In this document: positions 52,921 to 61,247 of the stretch, one piece after another | Numbering within the stretch: position 1 is the stretch's first letter | Layout: the number at the start of each line of letters is the position of its first letter | DNA from: Phenylobacterium sp. LH3H17 | GTDB lineage: Bacteria; Pseudomonadota; Alphaproteobacteria; Caulobacterales; Caulobacteraceae | Direction of reading: 5' to 3' | Assembly: GCF_024298925.1 (NCBI RefSeq) | Contig: NZ_CP101283.1 | Location: 1,927,001-1,991,000 of the forward strand | DNA length: 64,000 nt | The notes under the pieces: model-generated | Told to the model about the DNA's origin: nothing | Database searches by the model: none | Seen by the model: only the letters and a program-made list of their open reading frames with translations | Position numbers and translations under genes: made by a program

Positions 52921-54597
52921 ATGAAATTCAAGCACTTGGCGCTGACGACGGCGCTTGCCCTGGCGTTGGCCGCGGGGCCTGTGGCCGCCCAGTCCGGACC
53001 CTCCGCGATTTCCGGTGCGGTGGAGGAGTTCGCCGCCATGCGCGACGGCGTGAAGCTGGCGGCCAATGTGTTCAAGCCGACGGGGAAGGGACCCTGGCCG
53101 GTGATCATCTCGCGCACGCCGTATCTGAAGGACGGCCCCAAGGATCGCGAGAACGCCCCAGCCCAACTGGCCAGCCAGGCCAAGCGCTACACCGACGCCG
53201 GCTACGTGTTCGTCGTCCAGGACACGCGCGGCAAGGGACGTTCGGAAGGCGCGTATCTCGCCTTCGAGAACGACATCGAGGACGGCTACGACACCCTGGA
53301 GTGGATCGCCGCCCAGCCCTGGAGCAACGGCAAGGTGGGGATCACCGGCGGCTCGGCGCTCGGCATCACCGGCAACGCCGCCGCCATGGCGGCGCACCCG
53401 GCCCTCAAGGCGGCCTATGTCGTGGTCGCGCCGAGCGACCTGGGCGAGTACCGCGCGCCGGGCGGCGTCCCGAAGGAGAAGGACACCAGCGGCTGGCTGA
53501 GGGAGCAGGGCGTCGAGGACAAGGTCATCGAGGCCAGCCGCGCGCGGATCGGCGACGACGTGTTCTGGAACCGCGGTTCGATGAGCGCCAAACGCAAGTA
53601 CATCCGCATCCCGATGTTCAATGTCGGCGGCTGGTACGACATCTTCAGCGAAGGCGCGACGGGCAACTTCGCCTGGCTGCAGAACCATGGCGCCAAGGGC
53701 GCCCGGGGCAATCAGAAGGTCCTGATGGGCCCCTTCGGTCACGGCGAGCTCTCCGGCGACCTTGCCTATCCGGCCTATGAGCAGGCGCTCAAGAGCGCCG
53801 GCGACCAGGAACTCCGCTGGTTCGACCATTGGCTGAAGGGCGCGCCGAACGGGATCATGGACGAGCCCCCGGTCAGCTACTTCATGATGGCCTCGGCCCG
53901 GAAGGGCGCTCCCTCGCCGAAGAACCGGATGATGACCTCGGCCAACTGGCCGCCGGCCCACCGCGAGATCCGCTACTACCTCACCGCCGACAAGGGCCTG
54001 AGCCCTGCGCCGCCGACCGCGGAGGCCTCGAAGACCACCTATCGCTTCGATCCCGCCAAGCCTGTCGAGACCGTGGGCGGCGCAAATCTGACCTTCGACC
54101 GCGGCCCGATGGACCAGCGGGCCATCCCGGAGCGCCAGGACTATCTGCGCTTCCAGACCCCCGTGCTGGACAAGGACCTGGTGATCGCCGGGCCCGTGAG
54201 GGTGGAACTCAACGCCGCCACCGACGGCGCCGACACCGACTTCATGGCCAAGCTGGTCGACGTCTATCCCGACGGCTACGAGGCCATTGTTCTGGACGCC
54301 CCGGTCCGCGCCCGGTTCCGCAACGGGCGCATGACCGACGACATCAAGCCGATGACGCCGAACGCGCCGGAAGAGCTGGTCATCGACCTGTGGGGGACGG
54401 CGATCACCTTCGAGAAGGGACACCGCATCGCCCTGCACATCACCTCGTCCAACAGCCCGCGCTTCGAGGTGAACCCCAATACCGGCGAGGCGCCGAAGGG
54501 GGCCAGGCTGAAGCCTCGCGTGGCGGTCAACAGCGTCTATCACGACGCCGCCCACCCCTCGGCCCTGGTGCTGCCGGTGATCTATCCGGAGGACTGA
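52921..54597 (+). CDS. CocE/NonD family hydrolase, secreted
   Basis: 558 residues. Signal peptide (MKFKHLALTTALALALAAGP..., cut after AAQS). The alpha/beta hydrolase core has the nucleophile elbow GGSALG, where the family usually has GxSYxG, and QDTRGKGRSEG. A C-terminal jelly-roll X-Pro dipeptidyl-peptidase domain follows (DKDLVIAGPVRVELNAATDGADTDFMAKLVDVYPDG). Substrates may be acyl esters or peptides. ATG at 52921 follows GGGGGAACG. Periplasmic. Confidence 0.88.
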   Translation: MKFKHLALTTALALALAAGPVAAQSGPSAISGAVEEFAAMRDGVKLAANVFKPTGKGPWPVIISRTPYLKDGPKDRENAPAQLASQAKRYTDAGYVFVVQDTRGKGRSEGAYLAFENDIEDGYDTLEWIAAQPWSNGKVGITGGSALGITGNAAAMAAHPALKAAYVVVAPSDLGEYRAPGGVPKEKDTSGWLREQGVEDKVIEASRARIGDDVFWNRGSMSAKRKYIRIPMFNVGGWYDIFSEGATGNFAWLQNHGAKGARGNQKVLMGPFGHGELSGDLAYPAYEQALKSAGDQELRWFDHWLKGAPNGIMDEPPVSYFMMASARKGAPSPKNRMMTSANWPPAHREIRYYLTADKGLSPAPPTAEASKTTYRFDPAKPVETVGGANLTFDRGPMDQRAIPERQDYLRFQTPVLDKDLVIAGPVRVELNAATDGADTDFMAKLVDVYPDGYEAIVLDAPVRARFRNGRMTDDIKPMTPNAPEELVIDLWGTAITFEKGHRIALHITSSNSPRFEVNPNTGEAPKGARLKPRVAVNSVYHDAAHPSALVLPVIYPED

Positions 54598-54632
54598 GGC
54601 CTGAGGGCTTGATCAGTGCTGTGACCCACTTG

Positions 54633-54666
54633 CTCCTCTCCACCCGCCTTTCGGGGGGAGAGGAGG
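54633..54666. repeat. Inverted repeat related to the 29835 element
   Basis: CTCCTCTCCACCCG and CGGGGGGAGAGGAGG form an imperfect hairpin between two convergent genes, similar in composition to the ends of the larger palindromic element. It may act as a terminator, though no T-run follows. Confidence 0.4.
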
Positions 54667-54682
54667 AAATAACCTCGGCTCG

Positions 54683-55951
54683 TCAGTCGACGCCCGCGGT
54701 GGCCAGGATCGCGGCCAGGCCGACGGTCATGCCGCGCACGCTGGGACCCTTCTCCACGTCGATCCACTCATCGGTGGAATGGGCGCGGCCGCCGGTCCCG
54801 CCCGAGCCGATGGTGATGGCCGGGACGCCCTTGGCCATCGGCGCGTTGGCGTCGGTGGATGAGGCCTCGAAACTGGGCGTGTAGCCGAAGGCGGTGATGG
54901 CGGCGATGGTGTTGGCCACGATGGCGGCGTCCTTGGGCGTATTGCCGGCCGGGCGGTCGCCAATGGGCGTCAGCTCAGCGCTGACCGCGCCGACCCGGGT
55001 GGAACGGGCGGCGTTCTCGGCGGTGACGGCGCCTTCAATCACCGCCTTGAACTGGGCTTCCAGCTTGGCGAGTTCGGCGGCGTCGGCCGAGCGCATGTCG
55101 AACTCGGTGAAGACCTTGGCGGGGATGGCGTTGACCGAGGTTCCCCCGCCGGTGACCGAGGCCGAATAGGTGACCTTGGGCTCGACAGGCGGCTGGATCG
55201 CGTAGAGGTCGGCGATGGCCTTGCCCATGGCCGCCATCGGATTGACGATCCCGAAAGCGCCGTAGCTGTGGCCGCCCGGTCCCTTGAAGGTGACCCGGTA
55301 GCGCTTCGAGCCGACGCCGACATGGGTGACGTGGGCCGGGTCGATCCCGTCGACCGAGAAGAAGGCCTTGGTCCGGTCCTTGTACTTCCCAGTGCCGAAG
55401 AAATAGCGGACCCCGCGCAGGTCGCCCGCGCCTTCCTCGCCCACCGTGCCGACGAACAGGATGTCGCTGCGGGTCTTGATCTTGGCGGCGTCCAGGGCGC
55501 GGATCCAGGCCAGCAGCACGGCCAGGCTGCGGGAGTCATCGGCGACCCCCGGGGCGTAGAGCTTGGTTCCCTCGCGGCGAACCTTCACGTTCGTGCCCTC
55601 CGGGAAGACGGTGTCCAGGTGGGCCGAGACCACCAGGACCGGCCCGGCCTTGGTCCCCTTGCGCAGGCCCAGGACATTGCCCTCGGGATCGATCTCCACG
55701 TCCTTCAGACCATGGGCCTCGAACATGGCGCGATAGGCCCTGGCCCGGTCGGCTTCCTTGAAGGGCGGCGCGGGGATTTCCGTCAGGGTGATGATGTCGG
55801 CGACCGTGCGGTCGTGGTCGGCTGCCAAGGTCGCGGCGGCCGTCTTGAAGGCCGTGCTCCCCACGATCCTGATCACGTCGTCCTTGGGGGCGGCGAGAGC
55901 GGGGCCGGCGACCAGGACGGAGAGGGCGGCGGAGAGGCAGATGCGGCGCAT
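54683..55951 (-). CDS. Secreted M20 family metallopeptidase
   Basis: 422 residues with a signal peptide (MRRICLSAALSVLVAGPALA). The dizinc site of M20 enzymes is complete: His in VVSAHLDTVFPEG, bridging Asp in GVADDSRS, catalytic Glu pair in GTVGEEGAGD, Asp in SVDGIDP, His in GRAHSTDEWIDVEKG. The dimerisation domain is in the middle. It probably cleaves periplasmic peptides; substrate unknown. Confidence 0.9.
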   Translation of the reverse strand: MRRICLSAALSVLVAGPALAAPKDDVIRIVGSTAFKTAAATLAADHDRTVADIITLTEIPAPPFKEADRARAYRAMFEAHGLKDVEIDPEGNVLGLRKGTKAGPVLVVSAHLDTVFPEGTNVKVRREGTKLYAPGVADDSRSLAVLLAWIRALDAAKIKTRSDILFVGTVGEEGAGDLRGVRYFFGTGKYKDRTKAFFSVDGIDPAHVTHVGVGSKRYRVTFKGPGGHSYGAFGIVNPMAAMGKAIADLYAIQPPVEPKVTYSASVTGGGTSVNAIPAKVFTEFDMRSADAAELAKLEAQFKAVIEGAVTAENAARSTRVGAVSAELTPIGDRPAGNTPKDAAIVANTIAAITAFGYTPSFEASSTDANAPMAKGVPAITIGSGGTGGRAHSTDEWIDVEKGPSVRGMTVGLAAILATAGVD

Positions 55952-56008
55952 GGAAGATCCGGTCGTGGCTGCGAGTCGGCGCCATACTAGCGGCCCGACA
56001 CGCCCCGC

Positions 56009-56548
56009 CTAGGCGCGGTTGGCGCCGGCCGTATGTTCCAGGGCCATGACGTCGGTGGCGTCCTCGGCGTCCATGATCTTCAGCAGCCGGGCGCGGGCGC
56101 GGTTGACCCGGCTCTTGATGGTGCCGAGCGCGCAACCGCAGATCTCCGCGGCCTCCTCGTAGGAGAGGCCCGCGGCGCCCACCAGCACCAGGGCCTCGCG
56201 GTGTTCGGGGGGCAGTTGGGCCAGGGCGTCCTGCAGGGCGTGCATGGCCACGCTCCAGTCCTGGGTCGGTGGGCTGCGTAGGGCGCCGGCATATTCCCCA
56301 GTCTCGTCGCGCACCTCGCGGCGGCGGCGGATCACCTGGGTGTAGTAGGTGTTGCGTAGGATCGTGAACAGCCAGGCCCGCAGGTTGGTGCCGGGTTCGA
56401 ACTTCTCGCGATTGGTCCAGGCCTTGATCAGCGTATCCTGAACCAGGTCGTCGGCGTCCGAACCGTTGTGGCTCAGTGACCAGGCGAACGCCCGCAGCGC
56501 CGGGATCATGCCGACGACGTCATCACGCCAGTCGCTCTCTCCGCTCAT
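56009..56548 (-). CDS. EcfG-type (ECF15) general-stress sigma factor
   Basis: 179 residues. Region 2 has DADDLVQDTLIKAWTNREKFEPGTNLRAWLFTILRNTYYTQVIRRRREV; region 4 has LPPEHREALVLVGAAGLSYEEAAEICGCALGTIKSRVNRARARL, the EcfG/ECF15 signature. In alphaproteobacteria EcfG is held by NepR and released by PhyR; neither partner lies in this window, so it may be a paralogue (SigU-like). ATG at 56548 starts the conserved region, and a perfect EcfG promoter lies 63 bp before it, implying autoregulation. Confidence 0.9.
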   Translation of the reverse strand: MSGESDWRDDVVGMIPALRAFAWSLSHNGSDADDLVQDTLIKAWTNREKFEPGTNLRAWLFTILRNTYYTQVIRRRREVRDETGEYAGALRSPPTQDWSVAMHALQDALAQLPPEHREALVLVGAAGLSYEEAAEICGCALGTIKSRVNRARARLLKIMDAEDATDVMALEHTAGANRA

Positions 56549-56610
56549 GATGTCCTCGAAACGCCCCGGGCCATCGAGCGCGGCCAGGGGCCGACTTCTC
56601 GTGGCAGGTG

Positions 56611-56635
56611 AACGCGTCCGGACTCCATGTGTTCC
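56611..56635 (-). promoter_or_regulatory. EcfG-type promoter of the sigma gene
   Basis: Read on the minus strand: GGAAC (56635-56631), 16 bp, CGTT (56614-56611). This is an exact match to the alphaproteobacterial general-stress consensus. Confidence 0.8.
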
Positions 56636-56678
56636 GCGTGTTCCGCCTTGCGGATGGCCGACGAATACCCACGTTACC

Positions 56679-56703
56679 GGAACTCCCCAGGGGCGGCGGC
56701 GTT
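56679..56703 (+). promoter_or_regulatory. EcfG-type promoter of egtB-egtD
   Basis: GGAAC (56679-56683), 16 bp, CGTT (56700-56703), again exact, 54 bp before the egtB-egtD start codon. Confidence 0.8.
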
Positions 56704-56757
56704 TGGCGACTCGGTCCGCCGCAGCCCTCCCTTCGACGCGGTGACAGGAGCAGTCCC

Positions 56758-58974
56758 ATGGCGCCAACCGACGAGACTGCCGCCGCGCCTGCCCTCCATC
56801 GGGCCGCCCAGGCGGAGGCCGCCGCGCGCTACCGGCGGGTGCGCCAGGCCAGCCTGGCCATGACCGCGCATCTGTCGGCCGAGGACCAGCTGGCCCAGTC
56901 GATGCCCGACGCCAGCCCGACCAAGTGGCACCTGGCCCATACGACCTGGTTCTTCGAGACGTTCCTGCTGATCCCGAGGCTGGCCGGCTATCGACCGTTC
57001 AACCCCAGCTTCGCCTACCTGTTCAATTCGTATTACGAAGCGCTGGGGCCCCGTCAGCCGCGGCCGGAGCGGGGACTGCTGACCCGTCCGTCGCTGGACG
57101 AGGTCAAGGCCTATCGCGCCCATGTGGATGACGGCATGGCCCGCGTGCTGCGCCAGGACGCGTGCGCCGACCTGCTGGACCTGGGCCTGGCCCATGAAGA
57201 GCAGCATCAGGAGCTGATCCTGATGGACATCCTGCACCTGTTCGCCCAATCGCCGCTGAAACCGGCCTACGCCCCCGCTCCGGCCCTGCCGGTCGGCGCC
57301 GATCCCGGTCCCGCGCGGCCCGTCGATTTCGCCGGCGGCCTGGTGGAGATCGGCCACTCGGGCGCGGGTTTCGCTTTCGACAACGAGGGGCCGCGCCACA
57401 AGGTCTATCTGCAGCCCTATCGCCTGGCCGACCGGCTGGTGACGAACAGCGAGTGGCTGGCCTTCATGGCCGACGGCGGCTACGCGCGCCCCGAACTCTG
57501 GCTCTCGGAAGGTTGGGCGAAGGTCCAGGCCGAGGGCTGGACCGCGCCGCTCTATTGGGAGGAAGCGCAGTCCGGCTGGCGGGCCATGACCCTGCAGGGT
57601 CTGCGCGCCATCGCCCCGCACGCCCCGGTGACCCACATCAGTTTCTACGAGGCCGACGCCTACGCCACTTGGGCCGGGGCGCGCCTGCCCACAGAGGCGG
57701 AGTGGGAGCACGCCGCCCGCGATCTGCCGGCGTACGGCAACTTCCTGGGCAGCGGCCAGTTCGGCCCGGCCGCGACGCTCGCCGGGACGTCCGGCCTGCG
57801 GCAGATGTTCGGCGACGCCTGGGAGTGGACCCGCAGCGCCTATGCCCCCTATCCCGGATTCCATCCGGCCGACGGGGCGGTGGGCGAGTACAACGGCAAG
57901 TTCATGATCGGCCAGATCGTGCTGCGCGGCGGCAGCTGCGTGACGCCGCAGGGCCACGCGCGGGCCAGCTATCGCAACTTCTTCCAGCCGCAGCAGCGCT
58001 GGATGTTCTCAGGCCTGCGCCTGGCCTGGGACGCCGTGGTCAGGGTCGAGGAAGAAGGGAGCGCCTTCGCCGACGACGTGCGCCGGGGCCTGTCCAAGCG
58101 CCGCAAGGAACTGCCGGCCAAGTACTTCTACGACGCCGAGGGGTCGGCGCTGTTCGAGGCGATCACCGACCTGCCGGAGTACTATCCGACCCGCACCGAA
58201 ATCGCCCTGCTGCGCGAGACGGCGGCGGACATGGCCGCCCACATTCCGGACGGCGCGGCCCTGGTGGAGTTCGGCAGCGGCGCCAGCACCAAGACACGCA
58301 TCCTGCTCGACGCGGCCCCGCAGACCGGGGTCTATGTCCCCATCGACATCAGCCGCTCGGCCCTGGACGCCGCCGCCGAGGCCATCGGCCGCGCCTATCC
58401 GGGCCTGGAGGTGGCGCCGCTCGTGGACGACTTCACCACGGCGCTGGACCTGCCGGGCGAAGTGGGGGCTCGGCCGCGGGTCGGCTTCTTCCCAGGCTCG
58501 ACCATCGGCAACTTCCGGCCGCAGGAGGTGGTCGCCTTCCTCACCGCGGCCAAGCATCTGCTGGGCGAAGGCGCGGGCTTCCTGGTGGGGATCGACCTGG
58601 TCAAGGAAGCCGCCACCCTGGTGGCCGCCTATGACGACGCCCAGGGAGTCACGGCCGCCTTCAACCTGAACCTGCTGGCGCGGATCAATCGGGAGCTGGA
58701 GGGGGACTTCGATCTCTCGGCCTTCGCACACCGCGCGGTGTGGAACGCGGAGGAGAGCCGGATGGAAATGCATCTGGTGAGCCTGCGAGACCAAAGCGTC
58801 CGCGCGGCTGGGGCCAGGTTCCACTTCAGGGCCGGCGAGACCATCCATACGGAGAACTCTTACAAGTTCACCGTGGACGGCTTCGAGAGGCTGGCGGAAC
58901 AGGCGGGATGGAAGCTGGAGCGGCGCTGGGAAAGCCCCGCTCCGAGCTTCGCGGTGGTCCTGCTGAGAGCCTAG
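56758..58974 (+). CDS. Fused EgtB-EgtD ergothioneine biosynthesis protein
   Basis: 738 residues in one frame. Residues about 1-170 are a DinB-like iron-binding domain (KWHLAHTTWFFE, then HEEQHQE with His146 and His150). Residues to about 425 are the FGE-sulfatase fold (PTEAEWEHAARD, EWTRSAYAPYPG, LRGGSC, RNFFQP, FSGLRLAWD): EgtB, the sulfoxide synthase. From about residue 430 it is EgtD, the histidine methyltransferase (LPAKYFYDAEGSALFEAITDLPEYYPTRTE, FGSGASTKT, FFPGSTIGNF, GIDLVKE). Both enzymes of hercynine formation and sulfur insertion are thus joined. ATG at 56758 has AGGAG before it. EgtC/EgtE partners are not in the window. Confidence 0.93.
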   Translation: MAPTDETAAAPALHRAAQAEAAARYRRVRQASLAMTAHLSAEDQLAQSMPDASPTKWHLAHTTWFFETFLLIPRLAGYRPFNPSFAYLFNSYYEALGPRQPRPERGLLTRPSLDEVKAYRAHVDDGMARVLRQDACADLLDLGLAHEEQHQELILMDILHLFAQSPLKPAYAPAPALPVGADPGPARPVDFAGGLVEIGHSGAGFAFDNEGPRHKVYLQPYRLADRLVTNSEWLAFMADGGYARPELWLSEGWAKVQAEGWTAPLYWEEAQSGWRAMTLQGLRAIAPHAPVTHISFYEADAYATWAGARLPTEAEWEHAARDLPAYGNFLGSGQFGPAATLAGTSGLRQMFGDAWEWTRSAYAPYPGFHPADGAVGEYNGKFMIGQIVLRGGSCVTPQGHARASYRNFFQPQQRWMFSGLRLAWDAVVRVEEEGSAFADDVRRGLSKRRKELPAKYFYDAEGSALFEAITDLPEYYPTRTEIALLRETAADMAAHIPDGAALVEFGSGASTKTRILLDAAPQTGVYVPIDISRSALDAAAEAIGRAYPGLEVAPLVDDFTTALDLPGEVGARPRVGFFPGSTIGNFRPQEVVAFLTAAKHLLGEGAGFLVGIDLVKEAATLVAAYDDAQGVTAAFNLNLLARINRELEGDFDLSAFAHRAVWNAEESRMEMHLVSLRDQSVRAAGARFHFRAGETIHTENSYKFTVDGFERLAEQAGWKLERRWESPAPSFAVVLLRA

Positions 58975-59189
58975 CTCTCCAGGCGATCGCCGCGCGTTCG
59001 TCCGCCCCCGCGCGACGATTCACCGCCCTTACGACCCGCCGAAGCCGCGAGGTCGCGGTCCTTGGCAAAACTACGTTTCTCACCCGGGACGCTGGCGCCG
59101 CCCTTGCGGGCGATCTCGCGTCGGCGTTCGGGATTCATAGCGGCGAACCCTCGGCGGGATTTCGGCTTGGCGTTCGGATCAAGGTCCAT
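58971..59189 (-). CDS. KGG (YciG/con-10) stress protein
   Basis: 72 residues with the KGG motif: RRGFAAMNPERRREIARKGGASVP, then ASAGRKGGESSR. Related plant-seed and con-10-like proteins accumulate in stationary phase and stress. Its stop shares a CTAG with the convergent egtB-egtD gene. No EcfG promoter is obvious upstream. Confidence 0.88.
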   Translation of the reverse strand: MDLDPNAKPKSRRGFAAMNPERRREIARKGGASVPGEKRSFAKDRDLAASAGRKGGESSRGGGRTRGDRLES

Positions 59190-59312
59190 GAGCGACTCCT
59201 CTAATGCGTCGACCGTTGGGGGGGAGCGGCGACGCCACGACTTCCGTTACGGTCAAGCAAACTCGCCAGATGCGGCTGAGGTTGCGAGGAAAGTGCAGTC
59301 GTCGCCTGCGAC

Positions 59313-60563
59313 CTATTCGCGCCTCAGCGCCTCGATGGGGTCGAGGCGCGCCGCTCGCCAGGACGGATAGGCTCCGAACACCAGGCCCACGATGCTGGAA
59401 AACCCTAGTGCAATAGGGCCCGCCCACGGGGGAATCGCCACTGGCCAGGAGCCCAGCCTGGCGACCGCGATGGCGCCCAGCACCCCGATCAGCAGGCCGA
59501 TCAGGCCGCCTGCCAACGAAAGCGTGATCGCCTCGAGCGCGAATTGAATCAGGACCTGGGAGCGCTTCGCCCCGACCGCCATACGCAGGCCGATCTCCCG
59601 GGTCCGCTCGGTGACGGCCACCAGCATGATGTTCATGATCCCGACCCCGCCCACCACGAGCGACACCCCGGCCACCGCGGCCAGCAGGATGGTGAAGGTG
59701 GCCACGGCCGCCTGGGAGGCCTGGAGGATCGAGGCCATGTTCTGGGTCTGGAAGTCGTCGTCGTCGCCGGCCCGGATGCGATGCTGCTCGCGCAGCACGT
59801 TGACGACGTCCTCCTGCACCCGGTCCAGGCTGTCGGCGTCGACGGCCTTCACGTAGATGGTCTGGACGGTGTCGCCGCGGGCCCGGCGGCCGACGATGCG
59901 CGAGCGCACGGCCTCCAGCGGGCCCAGCAGGACGTCGTCCTGGTCCTGACCGAAGCTGGACTGGCCCTTGCTCTCCAGCACCCCAATCACTTCGAAGGGC
60001 ACGCTGCGCACCCGCACCCGGCGGCCGACGGGGTCGAGATCGCCCCACAGCTCGCGGGCCACGGTCTGGCCGATCACCACCACCTTGCGGCCCTGGCGCG
60101 CCTCCCGCTCGTCGAACATGCGGCCCGAGGCGATGGCGAGGTCACGGGCGACAAGATAGTCCGGGGTCACGCCCTCGATGCGGCTGTTCCAGTTGGCGCC
60201 GTCGGCGGTGAGCTGGGCCTGGCCGCGCACCACGGGGGCGACGGCTGCGACGTTCTCCACTTGCTTGGCGATGGCTTCGGCGTCGGCGTCCTTCAGGGAC
60301 TGACCCGAACCGGCGGCCCCCATGACGAAGCCTCCGCCACCGCCTCCGCCGCCGCCGCGCGAGGCGCCAGGCGAGACGATGATCAGGTTGGAGCCCAGGC
60401 CGGCGATGGTCGAGGTCACCCGCTGCTGCGCGCCCAGGCCGATGGAGGTCATCATCACCACGGCGGCCACCCCGATCACCACGCCCAGCGAGGTGAGGGC
60501 CGAACGCATGGGGTGGGCGACGATGGCGCCGATGGCGAAGCGCAGTATCTCGATGGAGCGCAT
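59313..60563 (-). CDS. ABC transporter permease, MacB-like
   Basis: 416 residues: TM1 near the start (AIVAHPMRSALTSLGVVIGVAAVVMM), a periplasmic MacB_PCD domain with a Gly9 run near residue 70, and three C-terminal FtsX-type spans (VATFTILLAAVAGVSLVVGGVGIMNIMLV). There is no fused ATPase, unlike E. coli MacB. It likely moves a drug, peptide or lipoprotein with the ATPase and adaptor encoded beside it (2 nt gap from the ATPase gene). Confidence 0.9.
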   Translation of the reverse strand: MRSIEILRFAIGAIVAHPMRSALTSLGVVIGVAAVVMMTSIGLGAQQRVTSTIAGLGSNLIIVSPGASRGGGGGGGGGFVMGAAGSGQSLKDADAEAIAKQVENVAAVAPVVRGQAQLTADGANWNSRIEGVTPDYLVARDLAIASGRMFDEREARQGRKVVVIGQTVARELWGDLDPVGRRVRVRSVPFEVIGVLESKGQSSFGQDQDDVLLGPLEAVRSRIVGRRARGDTVQTIYVKAVDADSLDRVQEDVVNVLREQHRIRAGDDDDFQTQNMASILQASQAAVATFTILLAAVAGVSLVVGGVGIMNIMLVAVTERTREIGLRMAVGAKRSQVLIQFALEAITLSLAGGLIGLLIGVLGAIAVARLGSWPVAIPPWAGPIALGFSSIVGLVFGAYPSWRAARLDPIEALRRE

Positions 60564-60565
60564 GG

Positions 60566-61243
60566 TCAGGCTCCCCGCTCGTCGGAGACCACCAGGCCGT
60601 CGCGGAACGAGATGCGCCGATCGGTGGAGGCCGCCACATCGTGGTCGTGCGTGACCAGGATCAGGGTCAGACCTTCGCTGTTGAGCTGCTTGAACAGGGC
60701 CAGCACATCCTGACCGGTCTGGGTGTCAAGCGCCCCGGTGGGCTCGTCGGCGAGCAGCAGGTCGGGGGAGTTGGCCAGGGATCGGGCGATGGCCACCCGC
60801 TGCTGCTGACCGCCGGAGAGCTGGGTCGGTTTGTGGCCCATGCGCGGACCCAGGCCGACGCGTTCCAGCATCTCGGCGGCGCGCTCGCGGCGCTCGCGAG
60901 GGGCCAGGCCCGCATAGATCATGGGCAGTTCGACATTCTGCAGAGCGGTCAGCCGCGGCAGGAGCTGGAAGGACTGGAACACGAAACCGATCCGCCGGCG
61001 GCGGAACTCGGCCAGTTCGTCGTCGCTGAACGCCCCCACGTCCTCGCCTTCGAAGCGGTAGACGCCGGAGGAAGGACGATCGAGGCCGCCCAGGATGTTC
61101 ATCAGGGACGACTTGCCCGACCCCGACGGCCCGATGATCGCCACGTTCTCTCCGCGGCCGATGGAGAGGGTGACGCCCGCCAGGGCCGCAACCTGTTCCT
61201 CGCCCATTACATAGAGCTTCCGGAGATCGGAGATCTCGATCAC
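60566..61243 (-). CDS. ABC transporter ATPase, MacB/LolD-like
   Basis: 225 residues with Walker A GPSGSGKSSL, signature LSGGQQQRVAIARSLA, Walker B LLLADEPTGALD and the His switch TLILVTHDHDVA. The start is GTG at 61243, 4 nt after the adaptor stop. It powers the permease. Confidence 0.94.
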   Translation of the reverse strand: MIEISDLRKLYVMGEEQVAALAGVTLSIGRGENVAIIGPSGSGKSSLMNILGGLDRPSSGVYRFEGEDVGAFSDDELAEFRRRRIGFVFQSFQLLPRLTALQNVELPMIYAGLAPRERRERAAEMLERVGLGPRMGHKPTQLSGGQQQRVAIARSLANSPDLLLADEPTGALDTQTGQDVLALFKQLNSEGLTLILVTHDHDVAASTDRRISFRDGLVVSDERGA

Positions 61244-61247
61244 GGCG

